Assembly (NCBI GenBank): GCA_963737015.1
Contig: CAVTQZ010000002.1
Coordinates: forward strand, 434,001-498,000
Direction: 5' to 3'
DNA: 64,000 bases
Source: CAVTQZ01 sp963737015
Lineage (GTDB): Bacteria; Actinomycetota; Acidimicrobiia; Acidimicrobiales; UBA8190
The position numbers and the translations under genes are program-made. The notes under the pieces are model-generated. The model saw nothing but the letters and a program-made list of their open reading frames with translations, had not been told where the DNA came from and made no database searches. The stretch's first letter is position 1. Each line of letters opens with the position of its first letter. This document shows, one piece after another, positions 7,714 through 14,790 of this stretch.

Positions 7714-9324
7714 GTGCATCTGTTAGCCGCCGGTGCGAGTCAGGTTCCCTACCCGAGCTGGTTGAACACGGGGGACAACACCTGGCAAATCGTCGCCGCC
7801 ACGTTCGTGGGCCTGATGAGCCTCCCGGGCCTGGCTGTCCTGTACGCGTCGATCGTCCAGAAGAAATGGGCCGTGAACGTCCTCGCGATGATGTTCGCCG
7901 GCTTTTCGCTCGTGTTGGTCGCCTGGGTGCTGTGGTCCTACAAGATGGGTTTCGGGGCGACCTCTCTCGGGGGAGGCGTCCACAACGGCTTGTGGACCCA
8001 GCAGCCGACATCGGGCGTCAACCACGTCGGCACGCTCAAGCACTTCTTCGACAACCTGGTGGGTAAACCGGGCCAGATAACGAACAGCGCCGGCGAACAG
8101 GGGCAAGCCGTCTCGGCCGCCAACACCGTCATACCCTTCCACTTCCCGACCACGTCGCTCGCGTACTTCCAGTTCGTGTTCGCAGCCATCACGCCGCTCC
8201 TCTTCCTCGGGAGCGTGATCGGCCGGATCAAGTTCAGTGCGTGGTGCCTCCTCGTCCCTCTCTGGTCCACCTTCGTCTACGCGATCGACGCCTTCCTGCT
8301 GTGGGGCGGGGGCTACTTCGCACAGGAGGGGTCACTCGACTTCTCGGGTGGCTTCGTGATCCACATGTCGGCTGGAGTGTCGGGCTTCGTTGCGGCCTGG
8401 GTACTCGGCCCCCGGCTCGCGCGCGACCGAAGACATGCCTTGCCGAACAACCTTGTCGTCGCGGCCATCGGCGCCGGCATCCTGTGGCTCGGCTGGAACG
8501 GCTTCAACGGGGGGGACCCCTACTACGCGGGTTCGGACGCAGCCGCTGCCGTGGTCAACACGAACCTCGCCACGGCTGTCGGGGTCCTCGTCTGGATGGG
8601 ACTGGACGCGTGGCTCACGAAGTCGAAGAAACCGACGTTCCTCGGCGGCGTGAACGGGATGATCTGCGGCCTCGTGGGGATCACGCCGTGCGCTGGCTGG
8701 GTGAACGGCTGGGGGGCGATCGCCGTGGGGGCGATCTGCACCGTGGTCGTCTGGGTCGCCTGGAACTATCTCTCCAAGGTGAGACCGTTCAGCAAGGTGG
8801 ACGACGCGCTCGGGGTCGTATATACGCACGGGATCGCCGGGCTCTTCGGCGGCCTCCTGCTCGGGATCTTCGCCGACCCGAACATGCTCGAGTACGGCTG
8901 CGGCAGCTTGAACTCGGCCGGCCAGGTCGTGAACACCTCACAGCACGCCTACATCACCGCCCACGGAGGATGTACTCCCTTCTCGGTGGGCGGCCTCATG
9001 TACACGGGCTCCTCCCATCAGCTCTGGGAGCAGTTCCGCGCGGCGATCTTCGTCATCCTCTGGTCGGCTTTGGCGACGTTCATCATCATGCAGATAATTC
9101 GTCTTGTGCTGCGAGGAGTCCGCTACAAGGACGAAGTCCTCGAGGTCGGCGACCTCGCGATCCACGACGAAGAGGCGTTCCCGGCTGAGAACGTCGCCGT
9201 GCGTACAGGAGCCTTCGAGATGGCCGGTATCACCTCGGGGGACCGGTCGGTCGGATTGCCCGAACCGAAACCGCGTGCGCGTGAGCCGGTCGAAGGCGGA
9301 CAGGACGAAGGGAGCCAATCATGA
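7714..9324 (+). CDS. amt: Ammonium transporter
   Basis: This is an Amt/Rh channel for ammonium uptake with about eleven membrane helices. Family signatures are visible, including NGxxxG-like SGGFVIHMSAGVSGFVAAWVLGPR and WLGWNGFNGGDP, and the pore histidines in VIHMSAG and VYTHGIAGLFGG. The C-terminal cytoplasmic tail is long (about 90 residues). I chose the GTG at 7714 because AGAGGAG lies 10 bp upstream; the open frame runs back to 7627. The stop overlaps the start of glnK by ATGA, the standard amt-glnK operon in which GlnK plugs the pore when nitrogen is plentiful. Confidence 0.95.
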   Translation: MHLLAAGASQVPYPSWLNTGDNTWQIVAATFVGLMSLPGLAVLYASIVQKKWAVNVLAMMFAGFSLVLVAWVLWSYKMGFGATSLGGGVHNGLWTQQPTSGVNHVGTLKHFFDNLVGKPGQITNSAGEQGQAVSAANTVIPFHFPTTSLAYFQFVFAAITPLLFLGSVIGRIKFSAWCLLVPLWSTFVYAIDAFLLWGGGYFAQEGSLDFSGGFVIHMSAGVSGFVAAWVLGPRLARDRRHALPNNLVVAAIGAGILWLGWNGFNGGDPYYAGSDAAAAVVNTNLATAVGVLVWMGLDAWLTKSKKPTFLGGVNGMICGLVGITPCAGWVNGWGAIAVGAICTVVVWVAWNYLSKVRPFSKVDDALGVVYTHGIAGLFGGLLLGIFADPNMLEYGCGSLNSAGQVVNTSQHAYITAHGGCTPFSVGGLMYTGSSHQLWEQFRAAIFVILWSALATFIIMQIIRLVLRGVRYKDEVLEVGDLAIHDEEAFPAENVAVRTGAFEMAGITSGDRSVGLPEPKPRAREPVEGGQDEGSQS

Positions 9325-9659
9325 AACTGATCGTCGCCGTCCTGAAGCCGTTCAAGCTCGACGAAGTGAAGGAAGCGCTGAAGACGCTCGGTGTGCAGGG
9401 GATGACCCTCACCGAAGCCCAGGGCTTCGGACGCCAACGGGGGCACACCGAGGTCTACCGCGGAGCCGAGTACGAGGTGGACTTCGTCCCGAAGATCAGA
9501 GTGGAGATACTGGTCGACGAGGCCCAGGTCGACGAGGTGGTGGACGCCGTCGTGTCCAGCGCGGCGACCGGCAAGATCGGTGACGGCAAAGTATGGGTCG
9601 TGCCCGTCGACGCGGTCGTGCGTGTCCGCACCGGCGAACGGGGAAAGGACGCTCTCTAA
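9321..9659 (+). CDS. glnK: Nitrogen regulatory PII protein
   Basis: The 112-residue protein is a full-length PII. The T-loop is intact with Tyr51 in VYRGAEYEV, the residue that is adenylylated in actinobacteria (uridylylated in enterobacteria), and the C-terminal TGKIGDGKVWV signature is present. PII trimers read 2-oxoglutarate and ATP/ADP and block AmtB-type channels. The start overlaps the amt stop by 4 bp, so the two are translationally coupled. The modifying enzyme GlnD is not in the window. Its stop overlaps by 4 bp the convergent gpmA. Confidence 0.95.
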   Translation: MKLIVAVLKPFKLDEVKEALKTLGVQGMTLTEAQGFGRQRGHTEVYRGAEYEVDFVPKIRVEILVDEAQVDEVVDAVVSSAATGKIGDGKVWVVPVDAVVRVRTGERGKDAL

Positions 9660-10405
9660 CCGGCCTGTTTGGCGACGGCTGCGGCCGCTTCTGCGACGGC
9701 AGCCGGATCGCCGAGGTAGCGGTGCCCTTTGACCTCGAGGTCCCTTCCTAGCTCGAGCACCCAGGGGATGCCGGTGGGCACCTCCAGGCCGACTATGTCG
9801 TCGTCGGAGATCCGGAGCAGGTGCTTAGCGAGAGCGCGAATTGAATTGCCGTGTGCGGCGACGAGCACGGCGCCGTGGCGGCGGAGGTCCGGGACTATGG
9901 CGTCCTCCCAGTAGGGGACCACCCGGGCGACGACGTCCGCGAGGCACTCGGTCGCCGGAAGGGCGTCGTGGGGAAGATCCGTGTAACGGGGGTCATGGAC
10001 GGGGTGGCGCTCGTCCTCGGCTTCCAGCGCGGGTGGCGGAACGCTGTAGCTCCGCCGCCAGAGCTTCACCTGGCCGAGGCCGAATTCTTCCGAGGTCTGC
10101 TTCTTGTTCCTGCCCTGGAGGGCTCCGTAGTGACGCTCGTTCAACCTCCAGTGCCGGCGGACTGGAAGCCAACAGCGGCCCATCTCGTCGAGGGCGAGGT
10201 TGGCCGTCCTGACAGCCCTCGTGAGGACGGAGGTGTGCACGACCCGCGGTTCGAGCCCAGCCTGAGCCTCGACCGCGAGCAGCCGACCTGCCTCGCGGGC
10301 CTCGGCTTCCCCCTTTTGGCTCAGGTCGACGTCTTCCCAGCCCGTGAAGAGGTTCTCGGCGTTCCAGGTGGACTCGCCGTGGCGGAGAAGTACCAGGTCA
10401 GCCAT
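9656..10405 (-). CDS. gpmA: 2,3-bisphosphoglycerate-dependent phosphoglycerate mutase
   Basis: The 249-residue enzyme interconverts 3- and 2-phosphoglycerate in glycolysis. The phosphohistidine motif LVLLRHGESTWN is at residues 4-15, followed by NLFTGWEDVDLS; the second histidine is in VAAHGNSIRALAKHL. Length and motifs are those of dPGM (GpmA), not the broader histidine phosphatase group. It is transcribed toward glnK and is divergent from the dnaK operon. Confidence 0.95.
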   Translation of the reverse strand: MADLVLLRHGESTWNAENLFTGWEDVDLSQKGEAEAREAGRLLAVEAQAGLEPRVVHTSVLTRAVRTANLALDEMGRCWLPVRRHWRLNERHYGALQGRNKKQTSEEFGLGQVKLWRRSYSVPPPALEAEDERHPVHDPRYTDLPHDALPATECLADVVARVVPYWEDAIVPDLRRHGAVLVAAHGNSIRALAKHLLRISDDDIVGLEVPTGIPWVLELGRDLEVKGHRYLGDPAAVAEAAAAVAKQAG

Positions 10406-10454
10406 CCCCTCAGCCTATCCCGCCGCCAAGCGCAAAGAATTTGCTGATAAAAAT

Positions 10455-10475
10455 CTTGATGGGAATACACTCAAC
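10455..10475. promoter_or_regulatory. HAIR operator (HspR-binding site)
   Basis: The sequence CTTGATG-n7-ACTCAAC matches the HspR-associated inverted repeat CTTGAGT-n7-ACTCAAG at 11 of 14 arm positions with exact spacing. It lies about 75 bp before the dnaK start, where HAIR elements sit in Streptomyces and Mycobacterium, and hspR is the fourth gene of the operon. The dnaK-clpB group is therefore likely self-repressed by HspR with DnaK as co-repressor. Confidence 0.75.
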
Positions 10476-10548
10476 TTCGCTAACCTTGTACCTATCAGAG
10501 TTTCGCCGGCGAGGGTCGCCGGGTCAGTCGCTAGTGGAGGAATCAGAA

Positions 10549-12399
10549 ATGCCCAAGCCTGTCGGAATCGACCTTGGCACCACCAACTCCGTGGTCAGTG
10601 TGTTCGAGGCGGGCGAACCGGTCGTGATCCCGAACGCCGAGGGAAGCCGTACCACACCGTCCGTCGTCGGGTTCTCGAAGTCGGGCGAGGTGCTCGTGGG
10701 CGAGGTTGCCAAGCGCCAGGCCATCACGAACCCGGACCGGACCATCCGGTCGGTGAAGCGCCAGATGGGGACCTCGTGGAACATCGACATCGACGGCAAG
10801 AAGTACACCGCGCAAGAGATCTCCGCCCGGATACTGCAGAAGCTGAAGAGGGACGCTGAGTCATACCTCGGTGACACCGTGAACCAGGCGGTGATCACCG
10901 TGCCCGCATACTTCGACGACGCCCAGCGCACCACCACCAAGGAAGCCGGCCAGATCGCCGGGCTCGAGGTATTGCGGATCATCAACGAGCCGACTGCCGC
11001 CGCGCTGGCCTACGGGCTCGACAAGGAAGGAAAGGACCAGACCGTTCTCGTTTTCGACCTCGGTGGTGGCACCTTCGACGTGTCGGTCCTCGAGATAGGG
11101 GAAGGGGTCTTCGAGGTCAAGTCCACATCCGGCAACACGCACCTCGGAGGTGACGACTGGGACCAGCGCATCATCGACTGGCTGGTGAAGGAGTTCAAGA
11201 ACACCGAAGGCGTCGACCTATCCGCCGACAAGATGGCGTTGCAGCGTCTGAAGGAAGCGGCCGAGAAGGCGAAGATCGAGCTCTCGTCCGTCCAGGAGAC
11301 GACGATCAACCTACCGTTCATCACCGCCACCTCGGAGGGCCCGAAGCACCTCGACATGAAGCTCACCCGAGCGAAGTTCAACGAGCTCACCGGGGACCTC
11401 GTCGAAGCTTGCCGCGGTCCTTTCGAGCAGGCGGTAGGTGACGCCGGCTTTTCGAAGTCCGACATCGACCACATCGTCCTCGTCGGAGGATCGACGCGCA
11501 TGCCTGCCATCCAGGAGCTCGTGCAGAGTCTCACGGGCAAGGAGCCGCACAAGGGCGTGAACCCCGACGAGGTCGTCGCGGTCGGCGCGGCGATCCAGGC
11601 CGGTGTGCTGAAGGGCGAGGTGAAGGACGTCCTGTTGCTCGACGTAACCCCTTTGAGCCTGGGCATCGAGACCAAGGGCAGCGTGATGCATCGCCTCATC
11701 GAGCGCAACACGACGATCCCGACGAAGCGGTCGGAGGTCTTCACGACCGCCGAGGACAACCAGCCGTCGGTCGAGATCCACGTGCTCCAGGGTGAGCGCG
11801 AGATGGCGATGTACAACAAGACCCTCGGCAAGTTCCAGCTCGTGGACCTACCTCCCGCCCCCCGTGGAGTGCCGCAGATCGAGGTCACCTTCGACATCGA
11901 CGCGAACGGCATCGTCCACGTGTCGGCAAGGGACACCGCCACGGGCAAGGAGCAGTCGATGACCATCACCGGTCAGTCCTCGCTCGGAAAGGACGAGATC
12001 GACCGGATGGTCCGGGACGCCGAATCGCATGCGGAGGACGACCGTCGCCGTCGCGAGGAGGCCGAGGTGAGGAACAACGCCGACACCCTCGTGTACCAGA
12101 CCGAGAAGCTTCTGCGGGAGCAGGGCGAGAAGTTCGAGGGCGACGAGAAGGACAAGGTCGAATCGTCCCTCTCCACCTTGAAGGAGGCACTCGGCGGCAG
12201 CGACATCGAGAAGATAAAGGACGCCACCGAGGCACTCATGAACGCCAGCCATGGCTTCACGCAGCGCCTCTACGAGGAGACCGCACGCGCCTCGCAGTCA
12301 GCGGCCCCGGGCTCGTCCTCGAGCACGAGTGACGGTTCGGAATCGTCCTCGGACGACGAGGTCGTGGACGCCGAGATCGTCGACGAACCCGGAGCATGA
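10549..12399 (+). CDS. dnaK: Hsp70 chaperone DnaK
   Basis: The 616-residue protein has all Hsp70 signatures: GIDLGTTNS at residues 6-14, VFDLGGGTFDVS near 165, and VLVGGSTRMPAIQ near 308. The substrate-binding domain (about 365-480) and helical lid follow, ending in an acidic EVVDAEIVDE tail. It binds unfolded peptides in an ATP cycle driven by DnaJ and GrpE. The ATG at 10549 follows GGAGG and gives the family N-terminus; the open frame extends back to 10441. It is first in the dnaK-grpE-dnaJ-hspR-clpB operon and its stop overlaps grpE by ATGA. Confidence 0.98.
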   Translation: MPKPVGIDLGTTNSVVSVFEAGEPVVIPNAEGSRTTPSVVGFSKSGEVLVGEVAKRQAITNPDRTIRSVKRQMGTSWNIDIDGKKYTAQEISARILQKLKRDAESYLGDTVNQAVITVPAYFDDAQRTTTKEAGQIAGLEVLRIINEPTAAALAYGLDKEGKDQTVLVFDLGGGTFDVSVLEIGEGVFEVKSTSGNTHLGGDDWDQRIIDWLVKEFKNTEGVDLSADKMALQRLKEAAEKAKIELSSVQETTINLPFITATSEGPKHLDMKLTRAKFNELTGDLVEACRGPFEQAVGDAGFSKSDIDHIVLVGGSTRMPAIQELVQSLTGKEPHKGVNPDEVVAVGAAIQAGVLKGEVKDVLLLDVTPLSLGIETKGSVMHRLIERNTTIPTKRSEVFTTAEDNQPSVEIHVLQGEREMAMYNKTLGKFQLVDLPPAPRGVPQIEVTFDIDANGIVHVSARDTATGKEQSMTITGQSSLGKDEIDRMVRDAESHAEDDRRRREEAEVRNNADTLVYQTEKLLREQGEKFEGDEKDKVESSLSTLKEALGGSDIEKIKDATEALMNASHGFTQRLYEETARASQSAAPGSSSSTSDGSESSSDDEVVDAEIVDEPGA

Positions 12400-13145
12400 G
12401 CCCGTCAGCGGACACCTCCGGCGGATCACGTTCGCCACAGCGACCCGGGACCGGTGATGGTCCCGGGCGCGAGGCGGAGCAGAGGCCGGCGAGCTCCGAG
12501 CGCGTGGGAGAGATCCACATTCCCTGGGCACGCGGCGCCTCCCCCACAGAGCATCCGAGCGAGGAGCCGAAGGGGGCACCGCGCGCGACCGACACAGCTA
12601 ACACGGCCGAAGTGACCGACGTGGCGGACGGGGTCGAGGGGGTCGACGCAGTGGGCGGCGATGTGGGTGACGCCCTCTCGACAACGCGCCGTGAGCGCGA
12701 CGAGTACCTCGAGATGCTCAAGCGAGTTCAGGCCGACTTCGAGAATTACAAGAAGCGGATGATTCGCCAACAAACAGAGCAGCTCGAGCGCGCGGCGCAG
12801 GGAATCGTCACGAAGCTTCTTCCCGCCCTCGACGCGTTCGACCTCGCCCGCGAGCACCTGTCGGACACGGAGCAGCTCTCCGACGAAGGAAAGGCCCTCC
12901 TGCAGGCTTCCGCTCTCCTGTTCGACGCGCTTGCCAAGGAGGGGCTCGAACGAGTGGACGACTCGGGCAAGCCCTTCGACCCGACGGTGCACGAGGCGGT
13001 CGAGCACGTGAGCACCGAAACTCCCGGCGAGCCGACCGCAGAGGAACCTCACTCGGAAGGGCCTGTCGTGGTTTCGGTGCTGCGACCGGGTTACAGGTGG
13101 AAAGGCCGGGTCATCCGCCCAGCAATGGTGCGGGTGCGTGGGTGA
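12396..13145 (+). CDS. grpE: Nucleotide exchange factor GrpE
   Basis: The 249-residue product has a long low-complexity acidic N-terminus (about 1-100), then the GrpE coiled coil (ERDEYLEMLKRVQADFENYKKR) and the C-terminal beta domain ending GYRWKGRVIRPAMVRV, the family signature. GrpE releases ADP from DnaK and acts as a thermosensor. It is longer than E. coli GrpE (197) because of the N-terminal extension. The start overlaps the dnaK stop by 4 bp; dnaJ follows after 47 bp. Confidence 0.95.
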   Translation: MSPSADTSGGSRSPQRPGTGDGPGREAEQRPASSERVGEIHIPWARGASPTEHPSEEPKGAPRATDTANTAEVTDVADGVEGVDAVGGDVGDALSTTRRERDEYLEMLKRVQADFENYKKRMIRQQTEQLERAAQGIVTKLLPALDAFDLAREHLSDTEQLSDEGKALLQASALLFDALAKEGLERVDDSGKPFDPTVHEAVEHVSTETPGEPTAEEPHSEGPVVVSVLRPGYRWKGRVIRPAMVRVRG

Positions 13146-13192
13146 GCGGGGTTCACATGTTCTTGACCGAACAGAGCAGGAGTTGAGCAGCT

Positions 13193-14320
13193 TTGCCAGC
13201 ACAACGCGAGTGGTTGGAGAAGGACTACTACAAAGTCCTCGGAGTGCCGTCCAGCGCGGACGAAAAGGAGATCACACGCGCCTACAGGAAGCTCGCGAAG
13301 AAGTACCACCCGGACGCCAACCCGGGATCCGAGGAGCAATTCAAAGAGCTCTCGGCCGCGTACGACGTCCTCGGCGACGCGAGCAAGCGTAAGGAGTACG
13401 ACGAGGTCCGAAGGCTCGGAGCCTCCGGCCTCGGTGGTTTAGGCGGGGGCTTCGGAGGACCGGGAGGGGCGACCTTCCGCATCGACGACCTGGGAGACCT
13501 GGGAGACCTCTTCGGAGGGCTCGGGGGTGTCTTCGGGGGAGGTCGCAGGTCCCGAAATGCCTCGGGTCCGCGCAGGGGCGAGGATCTCGAGGCCGAGCTG
13601 CATCTCTCGTTCACGGACGCGGTGAAGGGCATCACCACATCGGTGAACGTCGCCGGCGAGGCGCGCTGTGAGACTTGCGGCGGATCCGGTGCAGCACCTG
13701 GGACTTCCCCGGTCACGTGCCCCACCTGTCACGGGACGGGCTCGCTCGAGGACAATCAGGGCCTCTTCTCTCTGAGCCGTGTCTGCACGACGTGTTCGGG
13801 TCGGGGGACGATCGTGGAGAAGCCGTGCCCCACTTGTCACGGCCGCGGTGTGACGCGCCGCACCCGCCAGGTGAAGGTCCGGATCCCGCCGGGCGTGGAG
13901 GACGGCCAGCGCATAAGGGTGAAGGGAAGAGGCGCGCCGGGAAGGGCGAACGGTCCTCCGGGCGACCTCTACGTGGTCGTGCACGTCGGCAAGCACCATC
14001 TGTTCGGACGCAAGGGAAAGAACCTGACCCTCGAGGTGCCGGTCACCTTCGCCGAAGCCGCGCTCGGCACGACCATCACGGTGCCGACGCTCGACGAGCC
14101 GGTCACCTTGCGCATTCCTGCAGGCACGTCACCGGGACAGACCTTCAGGGTGAAAGGCCGCGGGGTGCCCGGAGCTGGCCGTCACGGCGGCGACCTCCTC
14201 GTCACCGCAGACGTCGTAGTACCGAAGAAGTTGAACCGCGACCAACGTGCAGCGGTGGAAGCCCTCGCGAAGGTCTCGGACGAGGCACCGCGTGAGCACT
14301 TGGAGGTGAGCAGCACATGA
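13193..14320 (+). CDS. dnaJ: Hsp40 co-chaperone DnaJ
   Basis: The 375-residue protein has the J domain (YYKVLGVPSSADEKEI, HPD at KKYHPDANPG), a Gly/Phe-rich linker (about 85-130), and four CxxCxGxG zinc repeats (CETCGGSG, CPTCHGTG, CTTCSGRG, CPTCHGRG), then the C-terminal peptide-binding domains. It is a type I DnaJ that stimulates DnaK ATPase. The start is TTG at 13193 with AGGAG 10 bp upstream. Its stop overlaps hspR by ATGA. Confidence 0.97.
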   Translation: MPAQREWLEKDYYKVLGVPSSADEKEITRAYRKLAKKYHPDANPGSEEQFKELSAAYDVLGDASKRKEYDEVRRLGASGLGGLGGGFGGPGGATFRIDDLGDLGDLFGGLGGVFGGGRRSRNASGPRRGEDLEAELHLSFTDAVKGITTSVNVAGEARCETCGGSGAAPGTSPVTCPTCHGTGSLEDNQGLFSLSRVCTTCSGRGTIVEKPCPTCHGRGVTRRTRQVKVRIPPGVEDGQRIRVKGRGAPGRANGPPGDLYVVVHVGKHHLFGRKGKNLTLEVPVTFAEAALGTTITVPTLDEPVTLRIPAGTSPGQTFRVKGRGVPGAGRHGGDLLVTADVVVPKKLNRDQRAAVEALAKVSDEAPREHLEVSST

Positions 14321-14790
14321 GCGAGCCGCACGAGTTGCACGACCAGATGGCGCAACTGCGCGCCGTGTACGTGATCTCGGTGGCAGCCGAGCTGGCGGGT
14401 GTGCATCCGCAGACACTGCGCATCTACGAGCGGAAGGGACTCGTCGATCCGTCGCGGACCGGTGGGGGCAGCAGGCGTTACTCCCCGGCCGACATCGAAA
14501 GGCTCAGGCGGATCGGCGACCTGACCGCTTCGGGGCTCAACCTCGAAGGCGTGCGGCGCGTCCTGGAGCTAGAGGCACAGCTCGAGGAACTGCAGCGTGA
14601 GCTCGACCAGGTGCGCGCCGAGGCGCGCGCCGCTGTGGAGCGGACGCACCGGCTGTACAGGCGCGATCTCGTGCCACTGCGCCAGGCCACCGTGTTGTGG
14701 CGCAAGGGTGCGGGCACGACCTCGAAGAAGCAGTCGCACACAGGCGGCGGGACGAGACAACGAGAGGAGATGAGAAGCACATGGCGCTAG
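14317..14790 (+). CDS. hspR: Heat-shock repressor HspR (MerR family)
   Basis: The 157-residue protein has a MerR winged helix at about 17-85 (VYVISVAAELAGVHPQTLRIYERKGLVDPSRT, SRRYSPADIERLRRI) and a coiled coil (about 85-115). Actinobacterial HspR binds HAIR sites and represses the dnaK operon with DnaK as co-repressor. A HAIR match lies before dnaK. It overlaps dnaJ by 4 bp and clpB by 10 bp, so it is co-translated within the operon it should control. The C-terminal tail after residue 125 is longer than usual. Confidence 0.95.
   Translation: MSEPHELHDQMAQLRAVYVISVAAELAGVHPQTLRIYERKGLVDPSRTGGGSRRYSPADIERLRRIGDLTASGLNLEGVRRVLELEAQLEELQRELDQVRAEARAAVERTHRLYRRDLVPLRQATVLWRKGAGTTSKKQSHTGGGTRQREEMRSTWR

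Noticed and set aside
10441..10548. Longer dnaK start
   Set aside because: Those codons cover the HAIR operator and promoter region; the ATG at 10549 has a good ribosome-binding site and the family N-terminus.
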